From Oleiharenicola sp. (lineage in GTDB: Bacteria; Verrucomicrobiota; Verrucomicrobiia; Opitutales; Opitutaceae): a stretch of DNA of 48,197 bases. Position 1 is the stretch's first letter. The number at the start of each line of letters is the position of its first letter. Positions 25,602 to 33,705 of the stretch are shown one piece after another. Below the pieces are notes generated by a model. That model worked only from the letters and a program-made list of their open reading frames with translations. It was not told where the DNA came from and ran no database searches. The position numbers and the translations under genes are program-made. The stretch lies in contig JANYDW010000049.1 of assembly GCA_025363455.1 (NCBI GenBank), forward strand, positions 1 through 48,197, in the 5' to 3' direction.

Positions 25602-26726
25602 ATGCGCCACGCTGCCTGCATCACCGTCTGTTTGCTCGGCCTGTGGCTGACGGGCGTGGCCTCGGAGTCACCCGAGGGGACCCGGATCGATTCGCTCACG
25701 GTCGGCGGCACCACCTACCGGCAGGTGCAGGTGCGCTCCGTCAGCGCCCGCACCGTCATGATTACGCACAGCAGCGGCCTGACTTCGATCCGCCTGCGCG
25801 ACCTTTCGCCCGAGTGGCAGACCCGGTTTCATTACGATCCGGTCGCTGAGGCGGCGGCTGACGAGGCGGCCAAAGCCACGGTCGCGGCCCCGGTCTCGCC
25901 GCCGCCCCATCAGGCCAAGAGCGCTGTGGCCGACAAGGCGTCGAAGCTCGATAGGCTGCTCCTGAAATTCGGCCAGCCGGCCGTCGTTCAGCCGGCGGTC
26001 GACCTGCGGGCAAAGTTCTTCCAGCTCGAGCTCGGGGTGAAGAACCAGGGTCGCCGCCCCAGCTGTGCGATCTTCGCCGTGGTTAGTGCGCTGGAATTTC
26101 AGAACGCCGAGGTCAGCGGGCATGTGGAGAAGTTCTCCGAGGAATACCTCACCTGGGCCGTCCGCAAGACCATGCAGCGGATGCCCGCCACCGGAGCGGT
26201 GGAAGATGCGGCCACCGTCGAGGACAAGGACGATGGTTTCTCGCTTTCCGAGGTGGTCGCGGCCCTGCGCGCCTATGGAATCCCGTTGCAAGCGAGCATG
26301 CCCAACACCTTTGGCAGCAAGATCGGCGCGATCGAGGAGCCGCCCGCGCCGATCATTACCGAGGCGCGCAGCCACCAGAGGGTCTTCGTGCATCACCTCC
26401 CGGGCCGCGACGGGGCCACGCGGCTCAACAATATCGTGCAGGCGCTCAACGCAGGGGTGCCGGTCGCCGTCGGCATGGGCTGGCCCAACTATCGTTCCAT
26501 CCGCACGGGTTACCTGAGCGGACAGAAACCCACCGGCGGCCATGCCGTCACTCTGGTCGGCTACACGTCGGCAACCGGGCGGATTGAGGACGCGGTTTTT
26601 ATCTTCAAGAATTCGTGGGGCGTCGACTGGGGTCAGGGCGGCTATGGGACGGCCACGTACGGCTATCTCAGCAGCAACCTGGGCGACGCCGTGTTGCTCG
26701 AGGTGCAGGCGGGCAAGTCTTCATGA
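25602..26726 (+). CDS. Secreted papain-like (C1A) cysteine peptidase
   Basis: A 374-residue exported protein. The signal peptide (residues 1-22, CLLGLWLTGVAS) is followed by a small N-terminal domain (residues about 28-80: RIDSLTVGGTTYRQVQVRSV ... IRLRDLSPEWQTRFHYDP), of the SHD1-like type often found in verrucomicrobial exported proteins. After an alanine-rich linker comes the peptidase. The catalytic cysteine is in VKNQGRRPSCAIFAVVSALE with its oxyanion glutamine, the histidine in GGHAVTLVGYT, and the asparagine in FKNSWGVDWGQGGYG. All catalytic residues are present. There is no long inhibitory propeptide, so the N-terminal domain may replace it. It is probably periplasmic or secreted and used in protein degradation. 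Confidence 0.88.
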   Translation: MRHAACITVCLLGLWLTGVASESPEGTRIDSLTVGGTTYRQVQVRSVSARTVMITHSSGLTSIRLRDLSPEWQTRFHYDPVAEAAADEAAKATVAAPVSPPPHQAKSAVADKASKLDRLLLKFGQPAVVQPAVDLRAKFFQLELGVKNQGRRPSCAIFAVVSALEFQNAEVSGHVEKFSEEYLTWAVRKTMQRMPATGAVEDAATVEDKDDGFSLSEVVAALRAYGIPLQASMPNTFGSKIGAIEEPPAPIITEARSHQRVFVHHLPGRDGATRLNNIVQALNAGVPVAVGMGWPNYRSIRTGYLSGQKPTGGHAVTLVGYTSATGRIEDAVFIFKNSWGVDWGQGGYGTATYGYLSSNLGDAVLLEVQAGKSS

Positions 26727-26746
26727 TCCTGGTTTTCCTCCGCGGC

Positions 26747-26762
26747 ATACCTGGCCAGGTAT
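26747..26762. promoter_or_regulatory. 16-base perfect palindrome upstream of the Kelch gene
   Basis: ATACCTGGCCAGGTAT is perfectly symmetric and lies 20 bases after the peptidase stop and 130 bases before the Kelch start. It does not resemble the REP families. A dimeric regulator site is possible; nothing else supports it. Confidence 0.3.
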
Positions 26763-26891
26763 CCTGGGCCGGGCGCACAGGCAACAAACCGCCGGCCGAG
26801 GCCGCTGCACAGATGGCCGTCTCGCGGTGACAAACTGCGAGCCACCGGCTCCGGGCTTGGCTTGTCAGTCAACGTTTGGTTACCTGCGGAT

Positions 26892-27863
26892 ATGAACCCC
26901 ATCCTGTCATCCCATTACTCCGTCTTCCATCTGGGAGTCGCAGCCTTGGCTTTGTTGGCCACAGACGTTTCAGCGAAGATGACCCCGTTGAAGGACGCTC
27001 CGCTGATAAAAGTGGGTGAATTCCATCTCCAGCATGCCCGGCAGGGTGCGGCGGCGGCCGTCCTGGGTGAGTGCATCTATGTCTTCGGCGGCAATGCGGG
27101 AGGCGCGGTAACCAAGGTGGAAAGATTCAACACCCGCACGTCGCAGCTGGATCAATTGAGCGACAAGCTCCTTCCCCGCCGTTACCATAGCGTGCTGGAG
27201 CACGAGGGGAAATTCCACCTGTTTGGCGGCGAGGGTTACGGATTGCCTGGCAACCCGCTCGAGCATGCGGTCGAGATCTATGATCCCGCGACCGACCAGG
27301 TGTCGCACGGTATCGCGATGGAGTTCCCGCGCAGTGGGATGGCGGCGGCCAGGCTTGGGCACAAGGGCTATTTTTTCGGTGGCTCAAAACTCAAGGGACA
27401 CAACCGGGCCCAAACCAATGACACCAATGTTTTTGATTTCTCCACCGAAAAATGGAGCGATGGGGTGCCCATGCCCACCCCGCGTGAATCGCGGGCCGTG
27501 GTGATTGGTGACTTCCTTCTGGTTCCGGGTGGCAATCGAAATTCCGTCGCCACGCCCAATGTGGAGATGTTCGTGCCGCAGGAAAATGCCTGGAAAACCC
27601 TGCCGCCTCTCTCGCGATCCACCAGCGCCCACTCGTTGGTTTTCTTCGGCGACTACGACGAGCTCGACTCCATCATGGCCTACAATCTTCGCACCCGGCA
27701 GTCGGTGAAATTTAATCCTGGCTTCAAGGGCGCGCGTCACTCTACCGCCGTCGTTTGCGGTGACCGCATCTACGTCGTGGGCGGAAACCGTGCCAGCGAG
27801 AGCGGCGACGAATTGGACTTGATCCAGGTTTTTGCCGCCAATCCGGCATATTCCGCCAAGTGA
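26892..27863 (+). CDS. Exported Kelch-repeat protein
   Basis: A 323-residue protein with a signal peptide (GVAALALLATDVSAK, cleavage about residue 28). The mature part has about five Kelch units, each with a paired-glycine strand: GECIYVFGGNAGG, EGKFHLFGGEGYG, HKGYFFGGSKL, GDFLLVPGGNRN and GDRIYVVGGNRA, with the following WxxLPPL-type elements (WSDGVPMPTPRESRAV, WKTLPPLSRSTSAHS). The fold is a beta-propeller for binding proteins or glycans. Its stop overlaps the GTG start of the next gene (GTGA), which suggests translational coupling with the aminopeptidase. Confidence 0.8.
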   Translation: MNPILSSHYSVFHLGVAALALLATDVSAKMTPLKDAPLIKVGEFHLQHARQGAAAAVLGECIYVFGGNAGGAVTKVERFNTRTSQLDQLSDKLLPRRYHSVLEHEGKFHLFGGEGYGLPGNPLEHAVEIYDPATDQVSHGIAMEFPRSGMAAARLGHKGYFFGGSKLKGHNRAQTNDTNVFDFSTEKWSDGVPMPTPRESRAVVIGDFLLVPGGNRNSVATPNVEMFVPQENAWKTLPPLSRSTSAHSLVFFGDYDELDSIMAYNLRTRQSVKFNPGFKGARHSTAVVCGDRIYVVGGNRASESGDELDLIQVFAANPAYSAK

Positions 27864-29119
27864 GGCCCGACCTGTCCACGTCCCGCCAATCACTCATGGC
27901 CGAGGTGATTGTCCGGATCGGACTGAACCTGCAGGCCCGGCAACCCTTGCTCATCACCGAGCCTTACGAGCTGCAGGGCGTTCACCCCGAGGCGACGCCA
28001 CTCATCGAGGCCATCAAGGCGGTGGCCGCCGGCAGCGATGTGACTGTCATCCCCTCCGATCCTGCCCGCCTGCATGCCTTGCTCGCTACCGATGATCAGC
28101 GAAGCTACGAAGGCCTCATCCGTTCGCACACGCGTCGTCTAACGCAGCACCTGGCCCGGGGCGGCGCCTTTCTGTTTCTGCAGGGCAGCCAGCCGCAACT
28201 CATGGCCGGCCTTCCCGCGGAACGACTGGCCACCTTCGATCGCCTCAAGTGGCGGCACCTCGGTCCAGTCATCCAGCGGCTGGTCCGCGGCGCCACCCAA
28301 TGGACACTGGCTCCTGCACCGTCGTCAATGTGGGCCGACGCGGCTTTCGCCGACCTGCCTGCGGCCGACCGCCTGCCCGCGCTGTGGCAGACCGTGTTTC
28401 AAGCTCTACGGGTTTCCGGCTCGAGTGTGGGAGGGGGTTTACCTCCCGACTCAACTCCGTCGGGGCATAAAGCCCCTCCCACATTCGACCCAACTGAGCA
28501 ATGGCGCCTCCATCTCGCCGCCCTCGCTCGTCGGCGCGACGAACTCAACGCCGCCCTTCATCGCCGCATCCGTTACGTCGGCCCGGGGACAGATCTAACG
28601 CTCGAACTGCCCCGTTCTCAAGTCTGGTGCACAGCCCAACTCGTGTCCAAGGCTGGCGTACCCTTCGTCGTCAACGTGCCCACCGAGGAGGTCTTCACCG
28701 CCCCGCACAAGAACTCCGCCAGCGGCAGGCTGCGGGTGGCCCGCCCCGTCGTCCATGGCGGCGCAGTGATCGAGGGTATCGAACTGGAATTCCGCCGCGG
28801 CCGGGTCGTCGCCGCCCAGGCCAGGACTGGGCAGGATGCCCTCCAGCATCTTCTTGCCACCGACCGCGGCGCCGGCCGCATCGGCGAGGTGGCTATTGTA
28901 GGAAATGTGGGAGGGAGTTTACCTCCCGACTCGGCATCAACACCAGCATGGCAAACCGGCCGCTTGTTCCACCACACCCTGCTCGATGAGAACGCCGCCA
29001 ACCACCTCGCCCTCGGCGATGCGTACCCCTTCTGCAGTCGCTCACTCCTACCCTGGGCGCTCAACTCCAGCCAGGTCCACCTCGATCTGCCCCTCGACGC
29101 CACCGTCGAACTTTCCTGA
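27860..29119 (+). CDS. M29-family aminopeptidase with in-frame palindrome insertions
   Basis: A divergent second member of the M29 metallo-aminopeptidase family, 419 residues. N-terminal VIVRIGLNLQARQPLLITEP and the ligand motifs NVPTEEVFTAP (Glu near 277), GRIGEVAIV (Glu near 344), RLFHHTLLDENAANHLALG (His 371/372) and SSQVHLDL (His 407, Asp 409) are all kept. Two stretches foreign to the family are translated palindromes of the GTGGGAGGGG type: residues about 189-208 ([20 protein letters not shown]) and about 349-357 (NVGGSLPPD). Both lie in loops between conserved blocks. The GTG start at 27860 overlaps the Kelch stop and gives a family-like N-terminus; ATG at 27896 is the alternative. The C-terminus is short compared with other members. 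Confidence 0.82.
   Translation: MRPDLSTSRQSLMAEVIVRIGLNLQARQPLLITEPYELQGVHPEATPLIEAIKAVAAGSDVTVIPSDPARLHALLATDDQRSYEGLIRSHTRRLTQHLARGGAFLFLQGSQPQLMAGLPAERLATFDRLKWRHLGPVIQRLVRGATQWTLAPAPSSMWADAAFADLPAADRLPALWQTVFQALRVSGSSVGGGLPPDSTPSGHKAPPTFDPTEQWRLHLAALARRRDELNAALHRRIRYVGPGTDLTLELPRSQVWCTAQLVSKAGVPFVVNVPTEEVFTAPHKNSASGRLRVARPVVHGGAVIEGIELEFRRGRVVAAQARTGQDALQHLLATDRGAGRIGEVAIVGNVGGSLPPDSASTPAWQTGRLFHHTLLDENAANHLALGDAYPFCSRSLLPWALNSSQVHLDLPLDATVELS
28426..28483. repeat. Palindromic repeat translated inside the aminopeptidase gene
   Basis: The outer arms TGTGGGAGGGG (28426-28436) and CCCCTCCCACA (28473-28483) are exact inverted repeats. The inside contains GTCGGGGCATAAAGCC. It is the same family as 17150-17224 and 41406-41477. 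It carries no stop codon in the reading frame used by the gene. Confidence 0.9.
28904..28930. repeat. Half palindrome translated inside the aminopeptidase gene
   Basis: A single unit of the same family: AATGTGGGAGGGAGTTTACC continuing to CTCCCGAC, with a GGGAGG/CCTCCC hairpin. It is directly after the conserved GEVAIV block, in the same reading frame as the first insertion (both read VGG-LPPDS). Confidence 0.85.
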
Positions 29120-29133
29120 AGAAATGCAATGGC

Positions 29134-29237
29134 CACGAAAAACACAAAAAAGCTGATTCACTTTCTGCACTTCACGGGTAAGCGGATTCAAGACCTGACC
29201 TTCTGGTTCTGTCTCGCTCCTTTTTGTGTTTTTCGTG
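29134..29237. repeat. 17-base perfect inverted repeat around the sigma-factor leader
   Basis: CACGAAAAACACAAAAA (29134-29150) and its exact inverse TTTTTGTGTTTTTCGTG (29221-29237). TTTTTCGTG is repeated once more just after it. The repeat lies between the aminopeptidase and the sigma factor and could act as a bidirectional terminator or a long hairpin in the leader. Confidence 0.8.
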
Positions 29238-29263
29238 TTTTTCGTGCCCAATGATTTGTCCTC

Positions 29264-29851
29264 ATGCCTGATACGACCCAAGAACCCGATCCGGACCTCC
29301 TCCGCCGTGCCCAAGGCGGCGACGAGGCTGCGTTCGGAATTATCATGCAGACGCACTATGAGCGCACCTTCCGGCTGGTCTGCGCCATCCTCCACAACGA
29401 GGCCGATGCCCGCGACGTCTGCCAGGAGGTCTGGCTCACGGTCTGGAAACAGCTGCCCACCTTCCGCGCCGAATCCCGCTTCAGCACCTGGCTGCATCCC
29501 ATCGCCACCCGCCGCGCCCTCGATCACCTCCGCAAGCGCCGCCGCTGGTTCGACCGCTTCCTGCCCTTTGGGACGGGTGACGACAATGCCGTGGAAGTTG
29601 CCGAGCCCGCCACCACCGACGACGCCCGCTCGCAGGCTGAGAGTGGTGAGACGGTCACACGCGTGCGCGCCGCGCTGGCCAGCCTGCCGCCCAAGCATCG
29701 CGCCGTGCTGGCCTTGCGGGAGCTGGAGGGACTTTCCTACGAGGAAATCGCCCAAGCCACCGGCATCCCCGCCGGCACCGTTATGTCCCGCCTGCACCAC
29801 GCTCGCCGTCTGCTGGCAGAGAAACTAAAGGATTCAGTCGCCCGCGAATGA
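29264..29851 (+). CDS. ECF-type RNA polymerase sigma factor
   Basis: A 195-residue sigma-70 family member with regions 2 and 4 only. Region 2 (residues about 12-90) has LLRRAQGGDEAAFGIIM, DARDVCQEVWLTVWKQL and RFSTWLHPIATRRALDHLRK. Region 4 (about 135-185) has LPPKHRAVLALRELEGLSYE, then EIAQATGIPAGTVMSRLHHA, a clear helix-turn-helix. The next gene is not an anti-sigma factor but a small exported protein. The last residues (VARE) and the TGA stop are encoded by a CGCGAATGACG-type repeat that begins at 29841. Confidence 0.92.
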   Translation: MPDTTQEPDPDLLRRAQGGDEAAFGIIMQTHYERTFRLVCAILHNEADARDVCQEVWLTVWKQLPTFRAESRFSTWLHPIATRRALDHLRKRRRWFDRFLPFGTGDDNAVEVAEPATTDDARSQAESGETVTRVRAALASLPPKHRAVLALRELEGLSYEEIAQATGIPAGTVMSRLHHARRLLAEKLKDSVARE

Positions 29852-29921
29852 CGTCAATGAAACGCGAATTTGCACCTCCGCCCAGATCGGTTAATTGTGT
29901 GTATTCGCGTCCATTCGCGGG
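29841..29921. repeat. Inverted repeat, CGCGAATGACG family, overlapping a stop codon
   Basis: The left arm CCCGCGAATGACGTCAAT (29841-29858) and the right arm ATTCGCGTCCATTCGCGGG (29903-29921) are inverted copies. Same family as 4529-4660. The TGA within the left arm ends the sigma factor. Confidence 0.7.
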
Positions 29922-29946
29922 TAGACAACATCAAAGAGCCCAACCC

Positions 29947-30390
29947 ATGAAGACCATCCGCCTTGCCCTCCTCCTCGCCGTCTTTGGCGGACTCGCCTTC
30001 GCCGCCCTGGCCGCGGAAAGAATCTCCTTCCAAGGCATCCTGATTTCCGCCTCCCACGCAGTCGGCCAGAGCGACCGCCGTCTCGCCCCCTACGAGCCCA
30101 CGCTCCGCAACATCCTCCGCTTCCAAAGCTTCAAATTCCGCGGTGATGACAGCGCGAGCCTCGAGGTACCGGGCTCGGGCAGCCTGATGATCAGCGACGG
30201 ACACGAACTCGTCGTCACCACCGAAAGCGCCGACGGCAAGTCCATCCACGTGAAAGTACGCTGGACCGGCGACGGCCGCACGCTGATGAACACCGGCCTG
30301 GTGCTGCGGCCCGGCGTCCCCGCCGTCCTCGGCGGCCCCCCCAACACCGACAAGGGCGAGGTGTACGCGGTGATCCTGATCGGGAGATAA
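29947..30390 (+). CDS. Small exported protein downstream of the sigma factor
   Basis: Not recognised. A 147-residue protein with a signal peptide (MKTIRLALLLAVFGGLAFAA, cleavage near LAAE). The mature part is predicted beta-rich: LRNILRFQSFKFRGDDSASL, GSGSLMISDGHELVVTTES, then KVRWTGDGRTLMNTGLVLRP and a glycine/proline-rich VLGGPPNTDKGEVYAVILIG. The pattern of a periplasmic beta sandwich recurs in this phylum. The ATG at 29947 directly begins the signal peptide; the longer frame from 29848 translates the intergenic repeat. It is probably cotranscribed with the sigma factor. Confidence 0.65.
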   Translation: MKTIRLALLLAVFGGLAFAALAAERISFQGILISASHAVGQSDRRLAPYEPTLRNILRFQSFKFRGDDSASLEVPGSGSLMISDGHELVVTTESADGKSIHVKVRWTGDGRTLMNTGLVLRPGVPAVLGGPPNTDKGEVYAVILIGR

Positions 30391-30397
30391 AAACCCC

Positions 30398-31693
30398 TCA
30401 TGCCCGTTCGCCTGTGAGCACGCGTTCCACCGCGTGGGCAAAGTCGGACACATCGTAGGGATTGGAAATCATGCCGCGGAAGCCGTGGGCCTGGTAGTTC
30501 GAGAGCACCATGTCGTTGGAATAGCCGCTGGAGACGATGGCCTTCACGGCGGGATCAAGCTTGAGGAGTTCCTCCAACGTCTGCCGGCCACCCATGCCAC
30601 CGGGAATGGTGAGGTCCAGGATGATCACCGCATAGGGTTCGCCGGCGGCCAGGGCCCGGGCGTACTCGCTGACTGCCGCCGCACCATCCTTGACCGCCGT
30701 CGCCTGATAGCCATAGCGCTTCAGAATCGAGCAGGCCAGGTCGCAGATGAACTGCTCGTCATCCATGACGAGTACCCGGGTCTGCCCTGCGCCGGAGGGA
30801 CGGCTCGGCGCGAAAAGCGCGGTTGTTTCCCGCAGTGCCGTCACCTCGACGGCAGGCAGCCAGATAGTGAACGTGGTCCCTTTGCCCAGTTCCGACTCGG
30901 CGTTGATATGTCCGGCGTGCTTCTTGACGATGGAATGGACGGTGGCGAGCCCGAGGCCGCTTCCCCGGAGCTTGGTGGTGAAATAGGGGTCGAAGATTCG
31001 CGTGAGGTCTGCGCGCTGGATGCCGGGACCGTGGTCGGTGATGTCGAGCCGCACATAACGTCCCGGAGGCAGTATCGGGCCCATCTCGGAGCCGATCTGC
31101 ACATTGGCGGCGGTGATCTCCACCACGCCGCCTTCAGTCATGGCCTGCATGGCATTGATGACGATATTCTGCACAACCTGGCCGATCTGCCCCTTGTCCG
31201 CGCTCGCAGGCCAAAGATCGGCCGCCAGGGTAAACTGGCACCGAACCTTTGAGCCGTGCAAGGTGAACTCCGCCACCTCGCGCACTACCTCGGGCAGCGA
31301 GACGGCGGTGCGGATCGGCGCCCCACCCTTGGCAAAGGTCAGCAGTTGCTGGGTGAGGTCGCGGGCGCGGACGGCAGCCTTTTCCGCCTGGGCCAGGGAG
31401 CGGCTCGAGTCCTCCCCCAGCCCGCCCTCGAGGCGGATGAGGGACATATTGCCCATCAGCACGGTCAGCAGGTTGTTGAAATCATGCGCTATGCCGCCCG
31501 CCAGCAGGCCGAGTGACTCAAGCTTGCCGGCGCGGGCGAGGTCGGACTGCAGCCGCACCTCCCGCTCCATTTGGCCACGGATCTGCGCCGTCTGCTGACG
31601 CACCTGCCGGTGCAGCACGGTGATCCAGCCCACGAACAACAGGGCCCCGACGCCAGCATCCCGGTGAAGACCAGGATGCTGGTCCGCGTCCAC
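30398..31693 (-). CDS. Kinase and receiver part of the broken hybrid sensor
   Basis: The C-terminal open frame (431 residues). The histidine phosphorylation site is in LLAGGIAHDFNNLLTVLMGN (near residue 70); the ATPase domain has VVQNIVINAMQAM (N box), DITDHGPGIQRADLTRIFDP (G1) and GSGLGLATVHSIVKKHAGHI (G2). The receiver domain (from about residue 307) has VLVMDDEQF and the phospho-acceptor Asp in VIILDLTIPGG, then VSSGYSND. The usual conserved lysine before Pro is replaced: ISNPYD instead of a KPY-type motif. A His-Asp relay within one polypeptide is expected; the target is unknown. The beginning of this frame lacks the sensor and half the membrane helix. Confidence 0.8.
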   Translation of the reverse strand: MDADQHPGLHRDAGVGALLFVGWITVLHRQVRQQTAQIRGQMEREVRLQSDLARAGKLESLGLLAGGIAHDFNNLLTVLMGNMSLIRLEGGLGEDSSRSLAQAEKAAVRARDLTQQLLTFAKGGAPIRTAVSLPEVVREVAEFTLHGSKVRCQFTLAADLWPASADKGQIGQVVQNIVINAMQAMTEGGVVEITAANVQIGSEMGPILPPGRYVRLDITDHGPGIQRADLTRIFDPYFTTKLRGSGLGLATVHSIVKKHAGHINAESELGKGTTFTIWLPAVEVTALRETTALFAPSRPSGAGQTRVLVMDDEQFICDLACSILKRYGYQATAVKDGAAAVSEYARALAAGEPYAVIILDLTIPGGMGGRQTLEELLKLDPAVKAIVSSGYSNDMVLSNYQAHGFRGMISNPYDVSDFAHAVERVLTGERA

Positions 31694-33705
31694 CAGGAAG
31701 GCGTTTCCAGCACGATAATGTCAGCCGAAGTACGCAATTGCAGGGTGAAATCCTCGGGTCGTCCCTGCTCGTCATAATTCAAATTATAAATACCCGTGAG
31801 CGACACGCGGCTGCCGAGAACCGGCCAAGAGAACTTCGCGGGCGCATGTTCCAGCTCGACCGGGAAAATGACGCGGGGAGTCTGCAGGGTGAACTGCGTC
31901 AGCCCGCCTACCTGGGCGCTGCCGATGAGTACGCCCGTGACCGTGACCAGCTTGCCGTCCAACTGGGCGACGGGCTTTTCTTCCGGCTCAAATATTTGCG
32001 GCTTGGGCTGCCGGTCGAGCCCGAGCGAGCGGTAAACGGCCTCGCGCAGGGCGACCCGCCCGGCCTGCCGCCCAAGGAAGCCGACCGCCTCGATGCGCTC
32101 GCCCGGCTGGAGCAGTGCGGTGTCGCGGCTAAGAACGAGGAGGCCGTGGCCCTTCTCCTCAATCTGGATCGAATGACCGGGTGATTGCTGCAGGACCACA
32201 CCCGAGACCCGTACCCGCCGGTTGAACGACTGCACGGTTTCGAACTGCCCGAGGCTGGCCAGCGAACGCACCGGCAACGAGAAGAGATCGGCGGGGGCGG
32301 GTTCCTCGACTTCGACATAGCTGATGCCCGGCACCAGCAATCTGATGCCGGTCAATTTTCGCTGGGCATCAGCCAGAGCGGTGCAAACACCGTGCAGGCG
32401 AATGACCGAGCCAATCATGGGGGAAACGTCCTCGGTCAAGGGAAGATCAGCGATGAAATCGCTGGTGGCAGTCGCCAATTCCAGGCGGTTCCAGCCATTC
32501 TCGCGATAGACCCGGCGCAGGTAGCCCCGCATCTCGACCCATTGGTTTTCCTCGACCCCGGTCAGCGCGTGCTCGATGGAAATCGGCCGGGCTACGGGCA
32601 ACACCGCCTCGCTCACGCGGTCGAACTTCGACGCCACCACTTCCGGCGCAAAGGCCCCCATGGCAGTGACGCCGTGCACCTCGACATTGCGGCCGGGCGA
32701 GCGCACCGCCGAAGTCGATTTACCCCGCTGCACGCAGATCCCGCCGCTCGAGTCGTGGATGAAAAAGAAAGGCGCCGATGCCTGTGACCAAGTGACCACG
32801 CCCGTTAACCATACTGGCCGGCCCCGCACGGCTTCCTCGGGGGAAAGCTGCATCACTTCCGCCGCCAAGCCGATGGTCCCCGGCGGGCGCTCCGGCATCA
32901 CCCTGCGGATTTCCTGTCTGGTACGGGTCCGGAAGATGGCTTTTTCCAGCCGCAAGGCTGTGCCATTGACCACCGGATAGCCGATGGCCTCGACAATATC
33001 GTCAATCGCCAGCGGCCGCATCTGGCCGGTAATCAGATCGATCTGCCCGGTGCCGTCCCGGATGCGGATGGAGCGCTCGGGGTCGCGACCCACCACGGTA
33101 CCGATGACCCGCACCTGCTTGTCGGTATTTGCTCTGGCCAGGCTGTTGATGGTGCTCACCGGCAGGCCGAAGCCCGGCTCGTCATCTAGCCGGCTCAGGA
33201 CCGTGACATGCTTGGGCGATGACACCAGTATCTCCACCTGGGAGAGCAGGTTGTCGGGGCCCACCTTCGGATTAAAGACGCCCTCCACTCGAACCTTCAA
33301 ATCCGCCATCACCGGGGTGGACACTGCGGGATCCATCAGCACCCAGCAGTAGGCCGCCATGCCGTCGACCGCGAGAATGAGCTGCAGGTGCGTGTTATCC
33401 TGGCGGCGCTCGCGATCCACATAACCTTCAGCCGTCACATACTTGGTTTTGAATTTGTCGTATTCCAGCAGCCGGTGGGTCACATCGATGATCGGGAGTG
33501 ATTCCTTCGCCGGACGGCGGGAAATCACCGCCTGCTCAAAGTTGATGTCGGCGTTCGGGGGGATGAACTGGCCTCGCGCTGTGATAGTCTCTCCCGCCTT
33601 GAAAGCGTAGGGATTGTCCCCGTAGGGCACATAAGCCTGTGAGATCCTGCACGAAAAGCATGCGCCAGTCCGGATCAAAATAGGTGACTGTTCCCTCCAG
33701 TTCAA
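31489..33705 (-). CDS. Periplasmic sensor part of the broken hybrid sensor
   Basis: The middle open frame. True sequence runs from about AYVPYGDNPYAFKAGETITA to LVFTGML; the last 60 residues or so are frameshifted kinase code. It holds around six consecutive beta-rich units of 80-100 residues, each with a strand pattern like VRVSGVVLQQSPGHSIQIEE or VWLTGVVTWSQASAPFFFIH, similar to OB-fold tandem domains. I do not recognise a ligand-binding site. The units suggest a large extracytoplasmic sensing region. Confidence 0.65.
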   Translation of the reverse strand: MNWREQSPILIRTGACFSCRISQAYVPYGDNPYAFKAGETITARGQFIPPNADINFEQAVISRRPAKESLPIIDVTHRLLEYDKFKTKYVTAEGYVDRERRQDNTHLQLILAVDGMAAYCWVLMDPAVSTPVMADLKVRVEGVFNPKVGPDNLLSQVEILVSSPKHVTVLSRLDDEPGFGLPVSTINSLARANTDKQVRVIGTVVGRDPERSIRIRDGTGQIDLITGQMRPLAIDDIVEAIGYPVVNGTALRLEKAIFRTRTRQEIRRVMPERPPGTIGLAAEVMQLSPEEAVRGRPVWLTGVVTWSQASAPFFFIHDSSGGICVQRGKSTSAVRSPGRNVEVHGVTAMGAFAPEVVASKFDRVSEAVLPVARPISIEHALTGVEENQWVEMRGYLRRVYRENGWNRLELATATSDFIADLPLTEDVSPMIGSVIRLHGVCTALADAQRKLTGIRLLVPGISYVEVEEPAPADLFSLPVRSLASLGQFETVQSFNRRVRVSGVVLQQSPGHSIQIEEKGHGLLVLSRDTALLQPGERIEAVGFLGRQAGRVALREAVYRSLGLDRQPKPQIFEPEEKPVAQLDGKLVTVTGVLIGSAQVGGLTQFTLQTPRVIFPVELEHAPAKFSWPVLGSRVSLTGIYNLNYDEQGRPEDFTLQLRTSADIIVLETPSWWTRTSILVFTGMLASGPCCSWAGSPCCTGRCVSRRRRSVAKWSGRCGCSPTSPAPASLSHSACWRAA

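Noticed and set aside
26723..26830. 35-codon frame overlapping the peptidase stop (ATGA)
   Set aside because: Good coupling geometry, but no signal, motif or codon evidence; it runs through a palindrome.
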